Of a DNA stretch of 53,698 nt, positions 24,793 through 33,493 are shown piece after piece. The stretch is from Fodinibacter sp038210185 (GTDB lineage: Bacteria > Actinomycetota > Actinomycetes > Actinomycetales > Dermatophilaceae). The stretch spans positions 1-53,698 of the forward strand of contig JBBQWX010000010.1 of the NCBI GenBank assembly GCA_038210185.1. Direction: 5' to 3'. The notes beneath the pieces are model-generated. The model did not search any database, was not told where the DNA came from, and saw only the letters and a program-made list of their open reading frames with translations. Position 1 is the first letter of the stretch. Each line of letters begins with the position of its first letter. A program made the position numbers and the translations under genes.

Positions 24793-25095
24793 TCAGGCCC
24801 GGACGCTCTGTCGACCGGCACCCCTCAGCACCAGGTCCAAGAACGCACCCAGGGTGACCGCCGACTCCAGATCATGACGGAAATGCGCGTCCTGGGCCAC
24901 GGCGTACCGGTTCCGACGCCCGACCTTCTCCTTGCGCAGGTACCCCTGGTCCACCAGCTCGCGAACGATCTGTTGCACTGCCCGCTCGGTGATCCCGACC
25001 GCATCAGCGACATCGCGCATGCGCGCGTCCGGGTCCCGCGCCAACGAGACCAGGACGTGCCCATGGTTCGACAAGAATGTCCACTTGCGGCTCAT
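24793..25095 (-). CDS. Winged-helix transcription regulator
   Basis: The 100-residue protein is one helix-turn-helix domain: HGHVLVSLARDPDARMRDVADAVGITERAVQQIVRELVDQGY, then a wing KVGRRNRYAVA and a C-terminal helix for dimerisation. It resembles small MarR-like single-domain regulators. ATG 25095 (MSRKWTFLSNHG) fits the family; a start 9 bases earlier is possible. It is the only intact regulator gene in the island, so it may control neighbouring genes. The gap upstream (25096-25307) shows no gene. Confidence 0.78.
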   Translation of the reverse strand: MSRKWTFLSNHGHVLVSLARDPDARMRDVADAVGITERAVQQIVRELVDQGYLRKEKVGRRNRYAVAQDAHFRHDLESAVTLGAFLDLVLRGAGRQSVRA

Positions 25096-25307
25096 GGGAA
25101 GCACGATACGCGAGTTCGATTTCGCAACGGGGATGGCGCAGGCGACCTGACAACGAGTGCCATGTCGGGGTCGTCCCCTCGCAGGTGTCTCGCCCTTGTG
25201 TTGCTGCGAGACCGCGGTGTGAGTGCACGGGCCGGTGGCGGGGCGTCAGGGCTCGTTGATGCCGGGCTTCGGTTCGTCCCGGCGCACCGGCAGGCGTTGA
25301 GAAGTAG

Positions 25308-25588
25308 TCACCCTCGCCACTGCATGAACACGACTGGCGACCACACGCCGCTTGCCAGCAACTGGTCGGGTGCGGGGGACCGCACCAGCACTTCGAGCAA
25401 CCGCACGACGAGGACCAGCACCAGCGTGCCGGCGACCTTGGCTTCAAGCTCATCGAATGTGTGCGTTGCCTGGCTGTCCGGCAGTACCAAGTCCCCTACG
25501 CACAGTTCCCATGGTCCCAAGCCGACCTGGAGCAGAACGATGCCGGCCACCATGGTGTCGATGCTCTCGAAGAGGTAGAAGTGCGTTC
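25308..25588 (-). pseudogene. UPF0114 (YqhA-like) membrane protein, C-terminal part
   Basis: The readable part, FESIDTMVAGIVLLQVGLGP and FDELEAKVAGTLVLVLVVRL with a hydrophobic helix in each, matches the second half of UPF0114 proteins (helix, then the DELKEKL-type segment). The first two helices are missing upstream, where an IS21 remnant begins. It ends at 25308. Function of the family is unknown. Confidence 0.5.
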
Positions 25589-25787
25589 TCGCTCGAGCCT
25601 GAGGTTTGGGCCATCGCTTGGAACAAGCGCACTGCCTTGACCCCGGCCTGATGACGCTCATCCGAAAGCCCCCAGACCTGCTCACTGAAAGTCCCCACCC
25701 TGCGTGGCTCCACGGAGTCGGGCGGGGCTCTTTTGACGCTGGTGGTCTCTGACCACGCACCAGCTCACCAACGGAGCCCCTCCGCTC

Positions 25788-25995
25788 ATGCTCACACGGG
25801 ACGACGACATCCACGTGCACGCGTTGCACCGGCAGGGGCGGCCGATCTCAGCGCTCGCCCGCCACCTCGGGAAGGACCGCAAGACGTCCGGGCCTATCTG
25901 TTCGGTCGCGAGGCGGGCGTCCGCAAACGCACCGTCGCGGACCACTTCGAGCCAGACGTCTACGCGAGCGTCGTGGCAGTCGGCCTCGTGGCCAG
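25788..25995 (+). pseudogene. IS21-family IstA transposase remnant
   Basis: MLTRDDDIHVHALHRQG then ISALARHLGKDRKT is the N-terminal helix-turn-helix of IstA; the next part, AYLFGREAGVRKRTVADHFEP, lies in another frame. Only about 70 codons remain. It ends just before the promoter of the V/A-type ATPase operon, so an insertion and deletion may have reshaped this upstream region. Confidence 0.65.
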
Positions 25996-26019
25996 CGCTT
26001 CGAAGGTTCGCCAGGGCAG

Positions 26020-26049
26020 TTGACAGACGAATCTTTATTCGCGTATCGT
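26020..26049 (+). promoter_or_regulatory. Promoter of the V/A-type ATPase operon
   Basis: TTGACA (26020-26025), 18-bp spacer, TATCGT (26044-26049). The predicted start site is at about 26056, the first base of the riboswitch P1 stem. Confidence 0.7.
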
Positions 26050-26055
26050 GATGCA

Positions 26056-26153
26056 GGAAGGGGAGTACCCCACAACAGACCATCGTCACTTCGGTTGGAA
26101 CATCCGACCCGGTGGTCAGGCCCGGCCCACGGCCGTGGCGGGGAAGACCTTCC
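26056..26153 (+). promoter_or_regulatory. yybP-ykoY (manganese) riboswitch of the ATPase operon
   Basis: Stem P1 is ggaagg (26056-26061) with ccttcc (26148-26153). GGGGAGTA with cccc follows at the 5' side and gaagacct at the 3' side, the two conserved loops that hold Mn2+. The middle has catcgtcacttcggttgg, similar to the terC copy. A small reading frame begins 5 bases after P1, so its ribosome site lies inside the aptamer. No intrinsic terminator is evident, which favours control of translation or Rho access. Confidence 0.82.
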
Positions 26154-26157
26154 GACC

Positions 26158-26253
26158 ATGTCGGGAGGCTCCGTGCACCACCAACTCCAGAACCACCGAT
26201 CCCGAGCACTTTCATCAGCTCGCCCCGTCGGCGGCGCATGGACGCGCCAATGA
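26158..26253 (+). CDS. Possible 31-residue leader peptide
   Basis: MSGGSVHHQLQNHRSRALSS begins five bases after the riboswitch and ends with a TGA that overlaps the ATG of the subunit D gene (ATGA). The purine run ggggaaga that would serve as ribosome site is part of the aptamer. Coupling to the next gene suggests it is translated, but the peptide itself shows no fold and could be only a coupling device. Confidence 0.45.
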   Translation: MSGGSVHHQLQNHRSRALSSARPVGGAWTRQ

Positions 26254-26999
26254 GCGCGATCACCGCAACCCGGACCGAGCTCATGCAGCGGCGGGCTGGG
26301 ATTGCCTTCGCTCGACAGGGCCGCGACCTGCTGTTCGACAAGCGGATGGCTCTGGTGCGAGAACTGCACCGGCTCGACACCGACGTGACCAGCGAGTTTG
26401 CCCGCGCCACCTCCTTGGGGCGCCGAGCCAGAGCGGACCTGGAGGTCGCCCTCGTCGAGGAGGGCCCAGTAGTCGTCGAAGGTGTAGCCGTCGGCGCGGC
26501 CACCGGGATCCGAGTCGAGCGAGAGGACCGCACGGTCGTCGGAGTCCGGGTGGTGACCGTGCGTCCGCCCCGGATCCGGCGCCCCGCGGAACAGCGCGGC
26601 TCCGCTCCAGCGCTGGTGGCTCCGAGCGTCAACAGTGCCGCCGACGGCTATGAGCTTTATCTGGAGCAGGTCTTGAGGATCGTTGCCCTCGAGGCCACGG
26701 TGCGCCGGCTGACCCAGGAGATCGCCCGGACCACCCGTCAGGTCAATGCGCTGGAGAACGTGGTGATCCCGGCCCTGGAGGCCGAAGCCACCCAGATCGC
26801 CGCGGTCCTGGACGAACGCGAGCGCGAGGAGCACTCCCGACTCAAGAGAGCACGGGACCGCCGGGCCGAGCAACAGCAGGCCGAGCAACAGCAGGCCGAG
26901 CAACAGCAGGCCGCGCACAGCGCGCACGCACCCACCCCCCACGACCCGCCAACCACCAGTGGCCCTCGCCCCTCAGACCGCTTGGAGAACAGCCGATGA
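26250..26999 (+). CDS. atpD: V/A-type ATPase subunit D (central rotor shaft)
   Basis: The 249-residue protein forms the coiled-coil axle that turns inside the A3B3 head. The N-terminal helix is LMQRRAGIAFARQGRDLLFDKRMALVREL, and the C-terminal helix has the family hallmark VNALENVVIPALEAEATQIAAVLDEREREEHSRLKR. A Gln/Ala tail (three copies of AEQQQ) and a Pro-rich end extend beyond the usual length of about 210. ATG 26250 is chosen from the overlap with the leader frame; an ATG 12 bases earlier is possible. First structural gene, although D is usually last. Confidence 0.9.
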   Translation: MSAITATRTELMQRRAGIAFARQGRDLLFDKRMALVRELHRLDTDVTSEFARATSLGRRARADLEVALVEEGPVVVEGVAVGAATGIRVEREDRTVVGVRVVTVRPPRIRRPAEQRGSAPALVAPSVNSAADGYELYLEQVLRIVALEATVRRLTQEIARTTRQVNALENVVIPALEAEATQIAAVLDEREREEHSRLKRARDRRAEQQQAEQQQAEQQQAAHSAHAPTPHDPPTTSGPRPSDRLENSR

Positions 27000-27367
27000 C
27001 GCGCAGCGAACGTCCCTCGACCACCATCCAGGACCCGGCGGCCCTGCGTCAGATCCGGGACCTCGAGCGGGTCATCGAGGCCAGGCTGAAGGCCGCTCGA
27101 GACAGCAGTGACCGGGTCGAGGCTGCACACGTCGAAGCCGCCGCCGTGCTCGACGCCGCGGCCGCTGATGCCGACGAGGCCGCGACCCGGCAGTCCGAGG
27201 CGATCCTCGACGCGGCGCGGGGCGAGGCGGTCACTCATGAGGTACAGCAGCAGCAGCGTCACGTCGACTTGACGGCGCGGGCAGAGCAGCTGCGCGCCGA
27301 CCTGGTCGAGGCCGTCCTGGCGGCGGTGCTTCCCGACCCCGGGCGTCGCATCGAGGCACAGCGATGA
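26996..27367 (+). CDS. V/A-type ATPase peripheral-stalk subunit (G/H type)
   Basis: The 123-residue protein is one long helix rich in Ala, Glu, Arg and Gln (DLERVIEARLKAARDSSDRVEAAHVEAAAVLDAAAADADEAATRQSEAI), as expected for the G (also called H) subunit that pairs with subunit E in the outer stalk. Sequence identity in this family is always low, so position in the operon and the coiled-coil pattern carry the call. Overlaps both neighbours by ATGA. Confidence 0.75.
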   Translation: MTRSERPSTTIQDPAALRQIRDLERVIEARLKAARDSSDRVEAAHVEAAAVLDAAAADADEAATRQSEAILDAARGEAVTHEVQQQQRHVDLTARAEQLRADLVEAVLAAVLPDPGRRIEAQR

Positions 27368-29469
27368 TCCGCCGACTCGTCCACCTCCAGCTGCTCGGAG
27401 CGCAAGAGGACCTCATCTCCACGGTCGAGTCCCTACAGCGGCTGGGATGCGCCGAGGTCGTCGCCGCCCCTCATGGCGCGGGCTTCAGCGCCGTGGAACC
27501 CCGACCGACCGGGACGGATCCAGACGCCCCCGAAGGACTGCTCGCAAGGGTCCAGCGACTGCTCGACCTTGCCCCCGTCGCCCCCGCGGACCCACGGTCT
27601 CCTCGAGCACCCAGCGCTACGAGCGCGGTGAGCGGAGCCAAGGCCGCGACCGGTCAGACGAACGCGACCCGACTCTCGGCTCGGCACTCGGCCCAGCACG
27701 TGGCCCGGTTGTCGGAGGGAGTGGACCTCCGAGCCGCGACAGAGCCCGACCTTGCGCTTCTCGAGCTCGAGGTGGACGTCCTGCTCGGCAGTCAGGCGGC
27801 GTTGGCGGAGGAACGGGACCGGTTGGCGCACTACGTCGAGATCCTCGGCGAGCTCGAGGCGCTGGTTCCCGAGCTCGGGACGCTCTCTGACGCCGAACTG
27901 GGGGTGCTGGGCCTGGCGATGATGGCGCTGGTCCTCGACGACCCGGCTGGCATGGTGGTCTCGCTGCTCGATGCTCAGCTGCGCCACCAGTTTGGTGAGT
28001 CCTACCTGCTACGAAGTACCGGCGAGGGTCGCTCCCGGGGCTGTCTGCTCGTGGTCCCGCGCGACCGGCTGGGCGAGGCCGAGTCGCTGGTCGGGTCTGA
28101 CCAGATCAATCAGATCAGCGTCCCGGACACCTACGCCCACCTGTCGCTGCACATGACGGTGGTCCGCATGCGCGGCAGGCTCGCCGCCGTCGAGGGTGAG
28201 CTCACCGCGTCCCAGACCGACCTGGCCACCGTGTGGCTGCACGCCCTGCCGAGCCTGCACGCCGCCGCACGCGCCCTGCGGGTGATCGGGGAGCGCGACG
28301 CGGCCGTGAGCACCGCCGAGCTCACGTCCCGAACGTTCCTGCTGCGCTGCTGGACCCCTGCTGAGCGCCGCGCGGACATGGTGCGCCAGCTCAGCGACGA
28401 CGGCATCGAAGGCGTCGCGGTCCTCGACGCCCCGTCGATCGAAGTGCCCGGTCCCCCCCCGGTGGAGCTCAGCGGCCGTGCGGCCTGGGCGCCGTACCGC
28501 AAGCTGGTCGGCTTCTTGTCCTGGCCCTCCCCCGGAAGCTTGGACCCCAGCGTCCTCCTGGCCCTTGCGCTGCCCTTCCTGTTCGGCGTGATGGTCGGCG
28601 ACGTCGTCTACGGCGCCGCGCTGCTCGGGCTGGGCTGGTGGCTGCGCCGCCGCGCGACCGGCTCCCCCAGCGGCCCCGGCGTGCTCGACGACGCCGGTCG
28701 CGTCCTGATGGCTGGCGGCGCCTGGGCGGTGATCTGGGGCGTGCTGTTCGGGGAGGCCCTTGGCAGCCTCGGCAACACCCTCGGGATGCCGGCCCTGTGG
28801 TTCTACCGCGGCGGCCCGGCAGCACTCGAACCGCTACTGCTGTTCGCGCTCGCACTCGGCTGGTCCCACATCGTGTTGGGACTGTCCTTGGGCCTGTACA
28901 CAGCACTGCGGCGAGGCGACCGGCACCGGGTTCTCGAGGTGGGCGGCACCCTCGTAGCGCTTGTCAGCCTGACCGGGCTGGTCGCCGCCGTCATGTGGGG
29001 CGCCCCGACATGGGTGGTCCTCACGACGGCGTTGACCGCGCTGGCAGGCCTGGTCACCACCAGTTCCGTGCACGGCCCTCTCGGCGCCCTGCTCGGCCCC
29101 CTCGAGCTGATCGGCACCGTGGGCAACGTGCTGTCCTACCTGCGGATCGCCGCGGTAGGTCTGGCCTCGGTCTACCTGGCCAACGTCGCCAACGAACTCG
29201 CCACCGAGCTGCCCTTGCTGATCGGACTGCTGGTGGCCACGTTCCTGCACCTGCTGAACCTCGCGCTCGCCGCCTTCAGCCCGATGGTGCAGGCACTGCG
29301 CCTTCACTACGTGGAGTTCTTCAGCAAGTTCCACGACGGCGAGGGCCGGGCCTTCCGGCCCCTCGGCGCCTACGGCGCACCCAAGCCCGACCCCGTCCAG
29401 CCGGTCGACAACCCGTCACCCGGCATCCCCCTGCGCGTCCGCACCGCGGACGCCACCCTCGAAAGGTGA
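27364..29469 (+). CDS. ntpI: V/A-type ATPase subunit I (a), membrane ion channel stator
   Basis: The 701-residue protein has a cytosolic N-terminal half of about 370 residues (MIRRLVHLQLLGAQEDLIST and a coiled-coil arm) and a membrane half with seven or eight helices: FLFGVMVGDVVYGAALLGLGWWL, GVLFGEALGSLGN, then GNVLSYLRIAAVGLASVYLANVANELA, whose Arg in SYLRIAAVGLAS is the conserved channel arginine. The last helices and HYVEFFSKFHDGEGRAFRP are typical. It docks the outer stalks and forms the ion half-channels beside the K ring. Confidence 0.95.
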   Translation: MIRRLVHLQLLGAQEDLISTVESLQRLGCAEVVAAPHGAGFSAVEPRPTGTDPDAPEGLLARVQRLLDLAPVAPADPRSPRAPSATSAVSGAKAATGQTNATRLSARHSAQHVARLSEGVDLRAATEPDLALLELEVDVLLGSQAALAEERDRLAHYVEILGELEALVPELGTLSDAELGVLGLAMMALVLDDPAGMVVSLLDAQLRHQFGESYLLRSTGEGRSRGCLLVVPRDRLGEAESLVGSDQINQISVPDTYAHLSLHMTVVRMRGRLAAVEGELTASQTDLATVWLHALPSLHAAARALRVIGERDAAVSTAELTSRTFLLRCWTPAERRADMVRQLSDDGIEGVAVLDAPSIEVPGPPPVELSGRAAWAPYRKLVGFLSWPSPGSLDPSVLLALALPFLFGVMVGDVVYGAALLGLGWWLRRRATGSPSGPGVLDDAGRVLMAGGAWAVIWGVLFGEALGSLGNTLGMPALWFYRGGPAALEPLLLFALALGWSHIVLGLSLGLYTALRRGDRHRVLEVGGTLVALVSLTGLVAAVMWGAPTWVVLTTALTALAGLVTTSSVHGPLGALLGPLELIGTVGNVLSYLRIAAVGLASVYLANVANELATELPLLIGLLVATFLHLLNLALAAFSPMVQALRLHYVEFFSKFHDGEGRAFRPLGAYGAPKPDPVQPVDNPSPGIPLRVRTADATLER

Positions 29470-29475
29470 CACACA

Positions 29476-29697
29476 ATGGAAACCGGACTCATCGCTCTCG
29501 GCGCCGGCCTCGCCGTCGGACTCTCAGCCCTGGCCACCGGCTACGCCCAGGCCCGCATCGGCGCGGCCGCGATGGGCGCGATCGCCGAGAAGCCCGAGCT
29601 CGCGGGCCGCGCCATCCTCCTGGTCGCCATCCCCGAGACCCTGGTCATCCTGGGGTTCGCGGTCGCGGCCATGATCGTGCTGCTGTTGGGCGGGTGA
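29476..29697 (+). CDS. ntpK: V/A-type ATPase subunit K (c ring)
   Basis: The 73-residue proteolipid is a single helical hairpin, GAGLAVGLSALATGYAQARIG and ILLVAIPETLVILGFAVAAM, joined by GAIAEKPE. The ion carrier is Glu54 in PET. Gln25 on helix 1 and Thr55 beside the Glu are ligands used by sodium-binding rings, but the tyrosine that completes that site in Na+ rings such as the Ilyobacter one is a leucine here, so H+ or Na+ cannot be decided. Starts 6 bases after subunit I. Confidence 0.93.
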   Translation: METGLIALGAGLAVGLSALATGYAQARIGAAAMGAIAEKPELAGRAILLVAIPETLVILGFAVAAMIVLLLGG

Positions 29698-29698
29698 G

Positions 29699-30280
29699 AT
29701 GACCCTCCAGGCCCTACTCGCGACCATGGAAACCGAAGGTCAACGCGAGTTGCAGTACGCGCTCGCCGAGGACCAGCGAGCCGCCGAGGAGATCCTGACC
29801 CGCGCCCGGGAGCAGGCCGAAAGAGACAGGCAAGCACGGCTGGACCAGGCCACGCAGGCCGCTCGACTCCAAGCCCGCCGGATCCTGTCCCGTGCCGCTA
29901 CCACGGCACGCGTGGCTCGGCGCGACACCCTCGAGCAGCAGCTGCGTGCCGTGCGCACCGATGTCGAGGCCGAGCTGGCGGCCCGACCCGGCACTCCCGC
30001 CGGCACCCGAGCCACCTTGGCTCTGATCGAGGAAGCACTGGCGCTGCTACCGACGGCCACCACCTGTCACGTGGACCCGGCCGAGGTAGACGCGGTACGC
30101 CAGCAGCACCCGCAGCTCGCGGTCGCCCCCACGCCCCTCGGGGTTGGGGTCGTGGTTGCTGACGACGCCGGACGCGCCGTCGACAACACCGCTCCCAGCC
30201 GACTGGAAGCGGCTTGGCCCCTCCTGCGACCGGTGCTCCTGCGAGCGATGCAGGACGCCCCGGCCAAGGCAGGCGCCTGA
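29699..30280 (+). CDS. atpE: V/A-type ATPase subunit E (outer stalk)
   Basis: The 193-residue protein has an N-terminal coiled coil (ETEGQRELQYALAEDQRAAEEILTRAREQAERDRQARL) and a C-terminal globular part with GVGVVVADDAGRAVDNTAPSRLEAAWPLLRPVL, corresponding to the fold that binds the top of the head (GG-V-x-x-DG-x-N-T-x-x-RL pattern). It forms the peripheral stalk with the G-type subunit. Starts one base after the K stop. Confidence 0.87.
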   Translation: MTLQALLATMETEGQRELQYALAEDQRAAEEILTRAREQAERDRQARLDQATQAARLQARRILSRAATTARVARRDTLEQQLRAVRTDVEAELAARPGTPAGTRATLALIEEALALLPTATTCHVDPAEVDAVRQQHPQLAVAPTPLGVGVVVADDAGRAVDNTAPSRLEAAWPLLRPVLLRAMQDAPAKAGA

Positions 30281-31230
30281 TGTGCCCGGCACCGGAGTTC
30301 GTGGCCGGCACCACCCGACTGCGGGCGCGCATGACCCGCCTGTCTGACGTGAACGGTGCTGCGACAGCAACGATGTTCGACACGGTACCGGCGTTGAGGC
30401 ACCGCGACGTGTGGCACAGCGAGGTACGACAGCTACCTGGGCTGTTCGCCGGCGAGGCCAGGAACGTCGCCCGAGTGGTCACCGGGCGCCACGACCTGCA
30501 CGACTGTCTCGCCCTGCTGCGGGGTGCGATGACCCAGCGTCCGGCCGAGGACCGGCTGCACGGGGTCTGGGCCGTCGGCGCCATGACCCCGGGTCTAGCT
30601 GAGACGCTGGCCGCGGCAACAGACGCGGCGGCGGTCGTGACGGTGATGGCACGGGAGGGCTTGCCCACTCCGCAGGCCGCACGGGCTTCACCCCGGTTGT
30701 GGGCGCGGTTCGAGCTGCACGGGGACGTCGAGGAACTGGAACTGGGTCTGGTCGCGGCCACTCACGCGGACTGGGCGACACGCCTGACGCACCGCAAGGC
30801 GCATCCCGTGGCGGACCTGCTCGCTCGCGAGCGCGACCAGCGCAACCTGGTCACCGTCCTGGTCCGCGGCACCGTGGACGCCGAGCAGCTCCTGCCTCCC
30901 GGCAGGTTGAGCCCACGCGACCTCGCATACGCGGTGACCGGCCGCTGGGCGCCCCTGCTGGGTTCCTACCCGCGGTGGCACCCGGCGCTGGGCGCCTTCA
31001 CCCAACACCAGGACCCGACCCGGCTCGACCGCGACCTGCATGACCGCTCAACCGTGGAGGCTGCCGCGATGCTGCGCCGCGGAGACGCCGACAGTGCCGA
31101 ACCCCTCGTGGGCTACGTGCTCCTACTGGAGGAGCACGCCCGCAACGCACGCCGCGCCGAACTGCTCACTCTCGTCGGTACCGAACCGAGCCCATCCGGC
31201 CGCAGTTCGAGTGAGCGGAGCTCCAGGTGA
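30280..31230 (+). CDS. atpC: V/A-type ATPase subunit C (d), rotor adaptor
   Basis: The 316-residue, mostly helical protein is the funnel (AC39/d family) that joins the D/F shaft to the K ring. It shows the threefold repeated helical bundle with VVTGRHDLHDCLALLRGAMT, LARERDQRNLVTVLVRG and LVGYVLLLEEHARNARRAELL. Conservation to other C subunits is modest, so the call leans on length and position. ATG 30280 uses the last base of the E stop (TGATG). Confidence 0.82.
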   Translation: MCPAPEFVAGTTRLRARMTRLSDVNGAATATMFDTVPALRHRDVWHSEVRQLPGLFAGEARNVARVVTGRHDLHDCLALLRGAMTQRPAEDRLHGVWAVGAMTPGLAETLAAATDAAAVVTVMAREGLPTPQAARASPRLWARFELHGDVEELELGLVAATHADWATRLTHRKAHPVADLLARERDQRNLVTVLVRGTVDAEQLLPPGRLSPRDLAYAVTGRWAPLLGSYPRWHPALGAFTQHQDPTRLDRDLHDRSTVEAAAMLRRGDADSAEPLVGYVLLLEEHARNARRAELLTLVGTEPSPSGRSSSERSSR

Positions 31231-31622
31231 ACGCCCACCCACACGACCTCGCGACGACCGAGGTTGCCGTGGTGGCACCTCGTCTGGTCGCCGCCGGATT
31301 CGCGCTCGCCGGAGCCCGCACCGTCGTGGTGCAACCGGGAGACGACGGCCGGCCGGACGCCGCGGGCGTGAGCCGCGCCATCGATGCTGCGCTGCGTGAC
31401 ACCACCACCGCGAGCGTCCTCATCCTGGTGCACGACACGGCGTGGCGACTGCTGGCGGTGACTGCCCGCGACGCCTGGGCTGAACGCACCGACGTCCTGG
31501 TGATGGGGCTTCCACCCGACGAACCCGGCCGGACAGACGAGCACTCAGACCAACTCCAGCGGCTGCTCGGCCGCGCGGTCGGCTACGAGATCAGCTTCGT
31601 CCCCGAAGGAGAACACCCATGA
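31227..31622 (+). CDS. atpF: V/A-type ATPase subunit F (rotor)
   Basis: The 131-residue protein has the subunit F Rossmann-like fold: EVAVVAPRLVAAGFALAGARTVVV, then a VLILVHDTAWRLL strand-helix and the C-terminal helix EHSDQLQRLLGRAVGYEI. It binds subunit D at the centre of the head. Starts at a GTG overlapping the C stop (GTGA) and ends overlapping subunit A (ATGA). Confidence 0.83.
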   Translation: MNAHPHDLATTEVAVVAPRLVAAGFALAGARTVVVQPGDDGRPDAAGVSRAIDAALRDTTTASVLILVHDTAWRLLAVTARDAWAERTDVLVMGLPPDEPGRTDEHSDQLQRLLGRAVGYEISFVPEGEHP

Positions 31623-33493
31623 ACCCCACCACCGCCTCCCATGCCGACCCCCACACCGCCCCCCACACCGCCCCGCCCACCCACGGCGCCCGACCGGAGG
31701 CGACCCACCCCGATCCCTCCGCCGGCGCTGTCGTCGGACGCATCGGACGCATCGGACGCGTCGTGCGTGTCTCCGGGCCGGTCATCGAAGTCATCGAGCT
31801 CGACGACCCGCACGTCTACGACGTGGTCCGGGTCGGGCCCCGGCATCTGCCGGGCGAGGTCATTCGGCTCGACGGCGACCGGGCGACCGTGCAAGTCTTC
31901 GAGGACACCTCGGGCCTGCGCGCGGGGGATCCGGTCGACAACACCGGCGGACCGCTCTGCATCGAGCTCGGGCCCGGTCTGCTCGGCAGCGTCTTCGACG
32001 GCACCCAACGTCCCCTGGCAGCGCTGCACGACACTCACGGGATCTTCATCCCGCGAGGTGCCGCCCTGGCCGGGCTGGATCGCGAGCGGAACTGGACCTT
32101 CGAACCGACGGTCGGCCCGGGCGACCGTGTCGAGCCGGGCGATGAGCTCGGCGCGGTGCAGGAGACCGAGAGCTTCCGCCACCGCATTCTCGTCCCGCCG
32201 GACGTGCGGGGGGTTGTCGAGTGGGTAGGCGAAGGAGGCTTCACCGTTGACGCGACGGTCGCCCGGATCGAAGGCTCCGACGTGACGATGCTGCAGCGCT
32301 GGCCAGTACGCCGCCCGCGTCCGGTGCGCGAACGCCACCTGCTGCACGAGCCGTTGCTGACCGGACAACGTGTGCTGGACACCCTTTTCCCCATCGCACT
32401 GGGAGGGGCCGGCATCATCCCGGGCGGCTTCGGTACCGGCAAGACCGTGCTGGAACAGGCCATCGCCAAGCACGCCGCCGCCGACATCGTGGTCTATGTC
32501 GGCTGCGGCGAGCGGGGCAACGAGCTGACCGAGGTACTCCAGGAGTTCCCCGAACTGTCCGACCCCCGCACCGGCCAGCCGCTGATGAACCGCACCGTGC
32601 TGGTCGCGAACACCTCCAACATGCCAGTGGCGGCACGCGAGGCCAGCGTCTATGTCGGCATGACCATCGCCGAATACTTCCGCGACCAGGGCCAGCACGC
32701 CGTCCTGCTGGCCGACTCGACCAGTCGATGGGGTGAGGCGCTACGCGAGGTGTCTGGCCGCTTGGGGGAGATTCCCGCCGAGGACGGCTACCCGGCCTAC
32801 CTGGCGACCCGGCTGGCCGCCTTCTATGAGCGGGCCGGCCTGGCCGATTGCCTCGGCTCGACGCCACGCCGCGGGTCGGTCACCCTGGTCGGCGCGGTCT
32901 CACCTGCCGGGGGTGACTTCTCCGAACCGATCACCCAGAACAGCCTGCGAGTCGCCGGCTGTTTCTGGGCACTGGACGCCTCGCTGGCACGCAGCCGCCA
33001 CTTCCCGTCGGTGGACTGGACGCGCAGCTACACCACCTACCGGCTTGGCGGATGGTTCGACCAGCACGTCGCAGCCGACTGGTCCGCCCTGAGCGCCTGG
33101 GCGATCCAGACCCTGCAGGAGGAGGGGACGCTGCAGGAGGTGGTCAGCCTCCTCGGCGTCGAAGCGGTGGCCCCGCCGCAACGGGTGACGCTACGGGTCG
33201 GCCGGATGCTGCGCGAGGACTTCCTGCAGCAGTCCTCCTTCGATCCGGTCGACGCCAGCTGTCCGCCCCTCAAACAGTTGGCCATGCTGCGCCTCGTCAA
33301 GGCCGCCGAGGACGCCATGACGACCAAGGTCGCCTCCGGCAGTCACGTGGCCGACGTAGCCAACCACCCGGCGTTGCGGGTCGTCGCCGACGCCCGCGCC
33401 TGGCCAGCCGACGACACCGTCTTGGCACGCCTCGAGGAGGCAATCACCATGATCGCCGAAGCCCTAGGCGCTGACAACGAGGAGACCCGATGA
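31619..33493 (+). CDS. atpA: V/A-type ATPase catalytic subunit A
   Basis: The 624-residue subunit hydrolyses or makes ATP. Walker A GGFGTGKT lies at residues 269-276, followed by VVYVGCGERGNELTEVLQEFPEL, TVLVANTSNMPVAAREASVY, the Walker B region HAVLLADSTSRWGEALREVSGRL and EDGYPAYLATRLAAFYERAG. The non-homologous insert typical of A subunits is present before the P-loop. A His/Thr/Pro-rich N-terminal extension of about 36 residues (GRIGRIGR follows) is unusual. Coupled by ATGA on both sides. Confidence 0.96.
   Translation: MNPTTASHADPHTAPHTAPPTHGARPEATHPDPSAGAVVGRIGRIGRVVRVSGPVIEVIELDDPHVYDVVRVGPRHLPGEVIRLDGDRATVQVFEDTSGLRAGDPVDNTGGPLCIELGPGLLGSVFDGTQRPLAALHDTHGIFIPRGAALAGLDRERNWTFEPTVGPGDRVEPGDELGAVQETESFRHRILVPPDVRGVVEWVGEGGFTVDATVARIEGSDVTMLQRWPVRRPRPVRERHLLHEPLLTGQRVLDTLFPIALGGAGIIPGGFGTGKTVLEQAIAKHAAADIVVYVGCGERGNELTEVLQEFPELSDPRTGQPLMNRTVLVANTSNMPVAAREASVYVGMTIAEYFRDQGQHAVLLADSTSRWGEALREVSGRLGEIPAEDGYPAYLATRLAAFYERAGLADCLGSTPRRGSVTLVGAVSPAGGDFSEPITQNSLRVAGCFWALDASLARSRHFPSVDWTRSYTTYRLGGWFDQHVAADWSALSAWAIQTLQEEGTLQEVVSLLGVEAVAPPQRVTLRVGRMLREDFLQQSSFDPVDASCPPLKQLAMLRLVKAAEDAMTTKVASGSHVADVANHPALRVVADARAWPADDTVLARLEEAITMIAEALGADNEETR

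Noticed and set aside
25105..25307. Third riboswitch upstream of the winged-helix regulator
   Set aside because: The minus strand has ggggacg and cacctg pieces but neither the GGGGAGTA nor the AGACCT loop.
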